DNA of 10,402 nt from Flammeovirgaceae bacterium (lineage in GTDB: Bacteria; Bacteroidota; Bacteroidia; Cytophagales; MED-G16): contig NZUF01000008.1 of the NCBI GenBank assembly GCA_002696995.1, positions 1 through 10,402 on the forward strand, read 5' to 3'. The notes under the pieces were generated by a model. That model searched no databases. It was not told the DNA's origin and saw only the letters and a program-made list of their open reading frames with translations. The translations under genes were made by a program, and so were the position numbers. This document shows positions 5,079-10,402 of the stretch, piece after piece; within the stretch, counting starts at the first letter, position 1; each line of letters begins with the position of its first letter.

Positions 5079-7496
5079 TCAGTCTAAACTTGGAAATGCT
5101 TTAGGGTTTAATTCATTAAATAATAAATAAATTTTTTCAAATACAGATTCACAATTTGGTTTTGAAAAATAATCACCATCTGTACTATATGCAGGTCTAT
5201 GATCATTAGAGTGAATTGTAAGTGGCTTAGAATCTAAATAAAAATATGCGTCTTGATTTTCTATAACTGACTGCATCATATACGCACTCGCTCCACCAGA
5301 AACATCCTCATCAGCAAAAACTACCCTATTAGTTTTTTTTATAGAATCTACGATCATTTTATTTTTATCGAAAGGAATTAAAGTTCTTACGTCAATAACT
5401 TCACATGATATACCTATTTCATTTAATTGAGAAGCTGCTTCCAAAACAATTTTACACATTGAACCATATGTTACTATTGTAATATCTTTTCCATCCCTAA
5501 TAATTTCCGGAACACCAAACTCAACAGCTACTTTATCTAGATTTTCTGGTAGATTTTCCTTTAATCTATATGCATTCAATGGCTCGATAACAATTCCAGG
5601 TTCATCAGAAAGAAGCAATGTATTATACATTCCTGAAGCTTCAACAAAATTTCTAGGAACTAAAATATTAATTCCTCTTAAACTATTGATTAGAGTTCCC
5701 ATGGGAGAACCTGAATGCCAAATACCTTCTAGTCTATGTCCTCTTGTTCTAATTATGACTGGTGCTTTCTGACCACCTTTTGTCCTATATTGAAGTGTTG
5801 ATAAATCATCAGAAAGTGTTTGTAAAGCCCAGTAAACATAATCTAAATATTGTATTTCAACTATAGGTCTTAATCCCCTTAAAGCTGCGCCTATACCTTG
5901 GCCAATAATAGATGATTCTCTTATTCCTGTATCAGTTATTCTTAATTTCCCATATTTTTTTTGAATCCCAGCAAAACCTTGATTTACACCACCAATTGTT
6001 CCTACGTCTTCACCTACAGCAAAAACTAAAGGGTTATTAGAAAATGTTATATCAAAAAATTTATTAATAACCTCTCTACCATCAACTAATTTGTTTTGTG
6101 TTGGGTACAATGGTTTTACTTCTTTTATTTTATCAACTGAAAAATTAGACTCACTGTAAAGGTGTGAACTATATTGAGTTTTATATTTATTTTTTAATTC
6201 TTCAATTAAGTTTAATAAGTAGTTTTTAGATATATTATTTTCATTTCTTATAATTCTTTGAGTATACTTGAGACTTTTGAAAATATCTGACTTTAAAGGC
6301 TGAATAGTTTTAGATAGTTGATCCCTTACATCAATTATTTCCTTTTTATTTTTAGGACTATTCTGAGCTATTCTTGTTAAAATTACCATTACATCATTTA
6401 AATCCCCTTCGATAGATTTTCTATAGTTTTTCCAGGATTTATCCCTTAACTCTTTCGATTTATTTAAAGCATTTTTTTCAATTTCATCTAATTCCTTATT
6501 ATTTGATAAATTATTTTCAATTATCCATTCTCTCATCTTTTTTATACAACAATAGTCTTCCTCCCACTGAAGTCTTTCTTTTGATTTGTATCTTTCATGA
6601 GAGCCAGAAGTTGTATGTCCCTGTGGTTGAGTTACCTCTTTTACATGAATTATAGATGGAACATGTTCATCTCTTGCAAGTTTTTCTGCTTTTGAATAAG
6701 CATCTAATAAACCAACATAATCCCAAGCTTTAACAGTAAATAACTCAAATCCATTTTCTTTATTAGATGACCTTTGAAAACCAGATAATGCTTTGGATAG
6801 GTCGTTTCGAGTTGTATGATACTCTGAGGGAACTGAGATGCCATATCCATCATCCCATATAGACATTATCACAGGTATTTGAAGAACTCCACATGCATTT
6901 ATAGATTCCCAAAAATGTCCTTCAGAGGTACTAGCGTCACCTATAGTACCAAATATTACCTCATTTCCTTTAATAGAAAAATTTGGCATATTAGATAAAT
7001 TTTGATTTTCTCTATACAGTTTTGATGCATAACCTAAACCAACAATTCTTGGCATTTGACCTGAAACACATGAAATATCACTTGCAGAATTTTTCATATC
7101 AGTTTGAGTTTTCCATTCACCTTTATCATTAAGCATTCTTGTTGCAAAATGACAATTCATTTGTCTACCTCCCGAATGAGGATCAAAATTAATATCAGAG
7201 TGAGCATACAATTGAGCAAAAAACTGACTTGCATTTAATTGCTCAATAGCCATCATAAATGTCTGATCTCTATAATAACCACTTCTGAAATCACCATTTT
7301 TAAAAAACTTTGACATTGCTATTTGAGGTAACTCTTTACCGTCTCCAAATACGCCAAACTTTGCTCTACCCATAAAAACCTCTTTTCTACCTATTAAACT
7401 AAGGTTTCTACTTTCATTAATTAAATAATAATCTTTTAGAATTTCTTCTTTAGAGATTTTTAGAGATTTATTTACTGTAAGATTAGAGTCAATCAT
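5079..7496 (-). CDS. Fused 2-oxoacid dehydrogenase E1 alpha/beta (ThDP-dependent)
   Basis: This is the E1 (decarboxylating) component of a 2-oxoacid dehydrogenase complex, with alpha and beta subunits joined in one 805-residue chain. The alpha-like part (about 15-365) shows YYRDQTFMMAIEQL (74-87), HFATRML with SGQMPRIVGLGYA (116-157), the thiamine diphosphate segment GDASTSEGHFWESIN (186-200) to WDDGYGIS (214-221), and GHTTSGSHERYKSKERL (293-309). A charged, probably helical linker (about 320-465) leads to the beta-like part (about 465-805) with GEDVGTIGGV (495-504), TDTGIRESSIIGQGIGAA (521-538), GSPMG (596-600), IDVRTLIPFD (701-710) and HRPAYSTDGDYF (766-777). The most likely substrates are branched-chain 2-oxoacids, which supply iso- and anteiso-fatty acid primers, but pyruvate or a broader range cannot be excluded. 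The ThDP motif reads GDA...WDD rather than the classic GDG...NN. E2 and E3 are not in the window. The ATG at 7496 lies 18 bases from an exact -7 box; the stop is TGA. Confidence 0.92.
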   Translation of the reverse strand: MIDSNLTVNKSLKISKEEILKDYYLINESRNLSLIGRKEVFMGRAKFGVFGDGKELPQIAMSKFFKNGDFRSGYYRDQTFMMAIEQLNASQFFAQLYAHSDINFDPHSGGRQMNCHFATRMLNDKGEWKTQTDMKNSASDISCVSGQMPRIVGLGYASKLYRENQNLSNMPNFSIKGNEVIFGTIGDASTSEGHFWESINACGVLQIPVIMSIWDDGYGISVPSEYHTTRNDLSKALSGFQRSSNKENGFELFTVKAWDYVGLLDAYSKAEKLARDEHVPSIIHVKEVTQPQGHTTSGSHERYKSKERLQWEEDYCCIKKMREWIIENNLSNNKELDEIEKNALNKSKELRDKSWKNYRKSIEGDLNDVMVILTRIAQNSPKNKKEIIDVRDQLSKTIQPLKSDIFKSLKYTQRIIRNENNISKNYLLNLIEELKNKYKTQYSSHLYSESNFSVDKIKEVKPLYPTQNKLVDGREVINKFFDITFSNNPLVFAVGEDVGTIGGVNQGFAGIQKKYGKLRITDTGIRESSIIGQGIGAALRGLRPIVEIQYLDYVYWALQTLSDDLSTLQYRTKGGQKAPVIIRTRGHRLEGIWHSGSPMGTLINSLRGINILVPRNFVEASGMYNTLLLSDEPGIVIEPLNAYRLKENLPENLDKVAVEFGVPEIIRDGKDITIVTYGSMCKIVLEAASQLNEIGISCEVIDVRTLIPFDKNKMIVDSIKKTNRVVFADEDVSGGASAYMMQSVIENQDAYFYLDSKPLTIHSNDHRPAYSTDGDYFSKPNCESVFEKIYLLFNELNPKAFPSLD

Positions 7497-7513
7497 ATAT
7501 TAAATAACAGACA

Positions 7514-7521
7514 CAAATATA
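7514..7521 (-). promoter_or_regulatory. Bacteroidetes-type -7 promoter box for the E1 gene
   Basis: The minus strand reads TATATTTG, an exact TAnnTTTG match. Transcription starting near 7509 would give a leader of about 13 bases, the same geometry as at tsaD. A -33 TTTG at the usual spacing is not obvious in the surrounding AT-rich sequence. Confidence 0.5.
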
Positions 7522-7600
7522 CAATAAAACAGGTAAAATAAATTTTAAATAATTTAATAATCAAGTATAATATTATGAGTAGATATAATTAGAAAAATTA

Positions 7601-7629
7601 TATTTTGTTATTATATTATAAACAAAATA
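7601..7629. repeat. 9-bp inverted repeat in the E1/ald intergenic region
   Basis: TATTTTGTT (7601-7609) and AACAAAATA (7621-7629) are perfect inverted copies with an 11-base AT spacer. The centre is about 100 bases upstream of the ald start and about 119 bases upstream of the E1 start. It could be an operator for a dimeric regulator; alanine dehydrogenase genes in other bacteria are often controlled by Lrp/AsnC-type proteins. Chance is also plausible in sequence this AT-rich. Apart from this and the two promoter boxes, I see nothing else in the intergenic stretch. Confidence 0.3.
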
Positions 7630-7701
7630 ATATTTTGAATTAACATAAAAATATAAAATTAAAAAAAACAAAAATAATTTAATTAATATATTCAAAAACA
7701 T

Positions 7702-7709
7702 CATATTTG
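7702..7709 (+). promoter_or_regulatory. Candidate -7 promoter box for ald, very close to the start codon
   Basis: CATATTTG matches seven of eight bases of TAnnTTTG. With the spacing deduced at rnpB, transcription would start near 7714, only two bases before the ATG at 7716, so the mRNA would be nearly leaderless. No -33 box is evident. An alternative promoter further upstream in the AT-rich region cannot be excluded. Confidence 0.4.
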
Positions 7710-7715
7710 TGGACT

Positions 7716-8828
7716 ATGAAAATAGGTATACCTAAAGAAATTAAAAATTATGAGTTTAGAGTATCATTAACTCCAAATGGTGTGAAAGAATTAGTTTCTA
7801 ATGGTCATGAAGTTTTTATTCAAAAAAACGCAGGACTTAATTCAAGCTTTACAGATAAGGATTATATTAATAAAGGAGGAAAAATTTTAAATGATAATAA
7901 ATCTATATTTAATATTTCAGACCTTATTTTAAAAGTTAAAGAACCAATAGAGGAGGAATATTCATTAATAAGAAAAGGTCAAATTATATTCACATATTTT
8001 CATTTCGCATCACATGAACCTCTTCTTGAGGCAATGATTAAAAGTAATTCAGTTTGTATTGCATACGAAACAGTTGAAGATGATAAAGGAAATTTACCAT
8101 TACTTGTACCGATGTCAGAAGTAGCAGGAAGAATGGCTACCCAAGAAGGTGCAAAATATCTTGAAAAGCCAATGGGAGGAAGAGGAATTTTATTGGGTGG
8201 AGTTACTGGTGTGAAACCAGCTAAAGTATTAATAATTGGTGGTGGTATATCTGGTACGGAAGCAGCTAAAATGGCTATTGGATTAGGTGCTAATGTAACT
8301 TTGTTGGATACAAATGATAAAAGAATTGAAGAACTAAATATTCTTTTTGGAGAAAAAGCAAAATGTATTAAATCAAATCAGGATATAATTGATGATGAAG
8401 CTATTAAAAGTGACTTAATCATAGGTGCAGTACTTATTGCTGGTGCGAAAGCACCTAAACTTATTTCTAAAAATTTATTAAAAAAATTAAAACCTGGATG
8501 TGTAATAGTAGATATAGCTATTGATCAAGGAGGTTGTTTTGAAACTTCTGTTCCTACTACTCATGAAAATCCAGTATATACTATTGATAATGTAGTACAT
8601 TACTGCGTTGCAAATATGCCCGGCGCAGTACCATATACATCTACTTACGCCTTAACTAATAGGACTCTACCATATCTAATCGAAATAGCTAATAAAGGCT
8701 GGGAAAATGCTTCAAAAGAAAACTTAGAAATCAAATCTGGAGTAAATATAGTATCAGGTAAAATAGTAAATAAAAATGTTTCAGAAGCATTTAACAGAGA
8801 ATACCATAGTATAAATTCCTTATTATAA
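7716..8828 (+). CDS. ald: Alanine dehydrogenase (NAD+)
   Basis: Ald catalyses the reversible NAD+-dependent oxidative deamination of L-alanine to pyruvate and ammonium in the cytoplasm. The 370-residue product has the family length and the expected active-site residues at the positions known from characterised enzymes: R15 (NYEFRVSLTP), K75 (LKVKEPIEEE), H96 (FTYFHFASHE) and D270 (VDIAIDQGG). The NAD-binding Rossmann motif is IGGGISGTEA (174-183), with D198 at the end of the second strand. EVAGRMATQEGA (135-146) and the C-terminal HYCVANMPGAVPYTST (295-310) are also typical. I chose the ATG at 7716, which gives the canonical start MKIGIPKE. An in-frame TTG at 7707 would add only Met-Trp-Thr and overlaps the putative promoter box. 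The gene is divergent from the E1 gene. Its TAA stop directly abuts the stop codon of the convergent nuclease-like gene. Confidence 0.97.
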   Translation: MKIGIPKEIKNYEFRVSLTPNGVKELVSNGHEVFIQKNAGLNSSFTDKDYINKGGKILNDNKSIFNISDLILKVKEPIEEEYSLIRKGQIIFTYFHFASHEPLLEAMIKSNSVCIAYETVEDDKGNLPLLVPMSEVAGRMATQEGAKYLEKPMGGRGILLGGVTGVKPAKVLIIGGGISGTEAAKMAIGLGANVTLLDTNDKRIEELNILFGEKAKCIKSNQDIIDDEAIKSDLIIGAVLIAGAKAPKLISKNLLKKLKPGCVIVDIAIDQGGCFETSVPTTHENPVYTIDNVVHYCVANMPGAVPYTSTYALTNRTLPYLIEIANKGWENASKENLEIKSGVNIVSGKIVNKNVSEAFNREYHSINSLL

Positions 8829-9272
8829 TTATTTATATTCTGGGATAGAATCTAAAAAAGCATACGACTCATTTAACCAGTTATATTCACAAATTATATG
8901 TTTTAAACCATTTGATAACATAAGATATCTACTTTTATAAATCTTATTATAAATGGCAGCTTGATTTAAATTAGAATTATTTAGTTTTAATTTGAAAGAC
9001 TTGCATTCTATTACCATAAAATTTCTCATAGCTCTATCTAAAATAATTATATCTGATCTTTTCTTTAAGTTATTATATTTTAATGAGGACTCAGTTTTTA
9101 TAAGACCTTTTGGGTACTTTAGATCATTTACTAAGTGACTAACAAGGTTCTGCCTAACCCATTCTTCAGGTGTTAAAATTAATTTTTTCTTTCTTAAAAA
9201 GTCGAAAATATATGTTTTAGAATTAATTTTTATTACCTGAAAATTTTGATCAGGTATATTTAATTTGATCAT
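8829..9272 (-). CDS. Stand-alone HsdR N-terminal-like PD-(D/E)XK protein
   Basis: The 147-residue protein resembles the N-terminal nuclease domain of type I restriction subunit R (HSDR_N_2-type), but it stands alone with no helicase domain and no HsdM or HsdS beside it. Residues LTPEEWVRQNLVSHLVNDL (33-51) match the opening of the family. The nuclease core is SDIIIL (73-78, D74), then VIECKSF (87-93) with E89 and K91, and NQAAIYN (103-109), whose Q-x-x-x-Y resembles a RecB-like motif III. A metal-dependent nuclease fold with intact key residues is therefore likely. Such single-domain proteins are widespread in Bacteroidetes and often annotated as a restriction subunit. Their real function is not known to me, and a housekeeping DNA repair role is as likely as defence. 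It starts six bases after the stop of the transporter gene, suggesting cotranscription, and abuts ald tail to tail. Confidence 0.85.
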   Translation of the reverse strand: MIKLNIPDQNFQVIKINSKTYIFDFLRKKKLILTPEEWVRQNLVSHLVNDLKYPKGLIKTESSLKYNNLKKRSDIIILDRAMRNFMVIECKSFKLKLNNSNLNQAAIYNKIYKSRYLMLSNGLKHIICEYNWLNESYAFLDSIPEYK

Positions 9273-9278
9273 TTGGAA

Positions 9279-10402
9279 TCACTTTTTAATTTTAGTGAAA
9301 ATTAAAAAAATAAGACCAATAATAAAAAAGGACATTAATGCTAGAATGCTAGATCTCATACTACCAGTTAATTGTTCAATATAACCATATGAAAAAGTTC
9401 CAATTACTACTGAAATATTATATGTAATTGCATAAAAATTAAATAAAGAAGCATTATCACTTCGATTAGATGGTATTAATTTTGAAAATGTAGATCTTGA
9501 TAAAGATTGAATTCCACCCATAAGAATCCCAACTCCTAAAGCTAACAAGTAAAACTGATTTTCATTAGTTGTATAGTAAGCTGAGAAACAAATAAAAATC
9601 CAACAAATATTCATTACTACCAGTGAAAACTTGTTTCCTTTTAATTTAGATATATATGCAAAAAAATATGCTCCAAATATTGCAATAATCTGAATTATTA
9701 AAATAGTCATTATTAGCTTTGACTGTTCTAATTTCAATTCTTTATCACCAAAATAAGAAGCAATAAGCATGATTGTTTGCACTCCCATACTATAAAAAAA
9801 ATAGGAAAATAGATATAATTTTAAATTTCTTACACTCTTAATGTAATTCCATGCTTTAATTAATTCATTAGTACCATATAATAAAATCTTTTTTGATAAA
9901 ATAATCTTATTAGATTTTTCAGGAATAAAATAAATTGTTAACTGTGAAAATAAAATCCACCATATCCCTACCAATAAAAAAGTAAATTGAGTAGCTTCTT
10001 TAGAATCAGAAAAACCAAACAAATCATACTTTTGAATTAGTAATAAACATATTATTAATAAAATAACACTTCCGACATAACCAAAACTATAACCTCTTGC
10101 ACTTACTTTGTCAAAATCTTTTGGTTCTGATATTTCTGGCAAAAAAGCATTATAAAATACTAGACTACCAGTAAACCCAACACTAGCTAATACTGAACAA
10201 ATAATCCCATATTCGACATTATCACCTTCAAAAAAATAAAGTGATATACAAGATAATGATCCTATGTACATGAAAAGTTTTAAGAAAAACTTCTTATTTC
10301 CAGAATAGTCTGCTATACCTGAAAGAATCGGCTGAAAAAACGTTAATAATAAGAATGAGAATGAAAGAGAGTAAGAATATAATACAGAATTTACTATGTT
10401 AA
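9279..10402 (-). CDS. UMF1-type MFS transporter (partial, N-terminus missing)
   Basis: This is an integral membrane protein of the major facilitator superfamily, UMF1 (Atg22-like) family. The frame is open from the right edge, beginning with the complete codon at 10400, so 373 residues are visible and only the start, probably one helix, is missing. The internal ATG at 10271 is not the start: in-frame sequence upstream reads FFQPILSGIADYSGNKKFFLK, which contains the GxxAD..G.KK loop of MFS motif A after helix 2. About eleven hydrophobic segments are visible. Family marks include NAFLPEI and DKVSARGYSFGYVGS in the first half and MGGIQSLSRSTFSKLIP (visible residues 294-310) in the second. The substrate is unknown; for bacterial UMF1 proteins it is generally not established. 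The gene ends with TGA, six bases before the nuclease-like gene. Confidence 0.92.
   Translation of the reverse strand, partial: NIVNSVLYSYSLSFSFLLLTFFQPILSGIADYSGNKKFFLKLFMYIGSLSCISLYFFEGDNVEYGIICSVLASVGFTGSLVFYNAFLPEISEPKDFDKVSARGYSFGYVGSVILLIICLLLIQKYDLFGFSDSKEATQFTFLLVGIWWILFSQLTIYFIPEKSNKIILSKKILLYGTNELIKAWNYIKSVRNLKLYLFSYFFYSMGVQTIMLIASYFGDKELKLEQSKLIMTILIIQIIAIFGAYFFAYISKLKGNKFSLVVMNICWIFICFSAYYTTNENQFYLLALGVGILMGGIQSLSRSTFSKLIPSNRSDNASLFNFYAITYNISVVIGTFSYGYIEQLTGSMRSSILALMSFFIIGLIFLIFTKIKK

Noticed and set aside
7707..7715. TTG start for alanine dehydrogenase adding Met-Trp-Thr
   Set aside because: The family starts at MKIG(I/V)PKE, and the TTG overlaps the candidate -7 promoter box.
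9279..10271. Transporter gene starting at the ATG at 10271
   Set aside because: The frame stays open to the window edge and encodes conserved transporter sequence upstream (PILSGIADYSGNKK), so the gene is partial rather than starting at 10271.
1..10402. CRISPR arrays, insertion sequences, tRNAs, prophage or toxin-antitoxin modules
   Set aside because: I saw no spaced direct repeats, transposase motifs, terminal inverted repeats, tRNA-like cloverleaf or typical toxin/antitoxin pairs. The A- and T-runs are explained by base composition.

Overview
The window is a compact, very AT-rich stretch (GC roughly a quarter, judged by eye) from a bacterium of the Bacteroidetes, most likely a marine-type or streamlined member of the Flavobacteriia. 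The evidence is: promoter elements matching the Bacteroidetes -7 consensus TAnnTTTG with no Shine-Dalgarno sequences; a fused E1 alpha/beta 2-oxoacid dehydrogenase of the Bacteroidetes kind; short SxxC-type lipoproteins including one with an aspartate-rich DGDGNLG motif; a stand-alone HsdR-N-like nuclease; and an RNase P RNA of bacterial type A layout. TGA serves as a stop codon (smpB, the E1 gene, the transporter), so the normal bacterial code applies. The species cannot be named from this sequence.

Layout. At the left edge is the 3' end of an aldehyde dehydrogenase gene (+). It runs 14 bases into the end of smpB (-), which follows tsaD (-) with one base between stop and start. Divergent from tsaD is rnpB (+), the RNA of RNase P. 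The two promoters are back to back, with -7 boxes four bases apart. After rnpB, on the minus strand, lies an easily missed gene for a 40-residue lipoprotein. Then come a YyaL/SPATA20-type thioredoxin-domain protein and a secreted lipoprotein of unknown role (both +, three bases apart). These meet head-on, two bases apart, the large fused E1 gene (-). A 219-base AT-rich divergent intergenic region separates E1 from alanine dehydrogenase (ald, +). The ald stop codon directly abuts the stop codon of a small PD-(D/E)XK protein (-), which follows a UMF1-type MFS transporter (-) that runs off the right edge.

How the genes relate. tsaD, smpB and rnpB form an RNA-centred cluster: tRNA t6A modification, ribosome rescue and tRNA 5' maturation. 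The E1 protein and Ald both act on small 2-oxo/amino acid metabolism (branched-chain or related 2-oxoacids; alanine to pyruvate) and share a divergent promoter region, but nothing shows that they are co-regulated. The rest looks like ordinary flavobacterial gene content packed tightly. I found no mobile element, CRISPR array, tRNA, prophage or defence island. I do not see a clear undescribed system. The points most worth a second look are the hidden small lipoprotein, the abutting tsaD/rnpB promoters, the nearly leaderless ald start, and the absence of terminator space at three convergent junctions.
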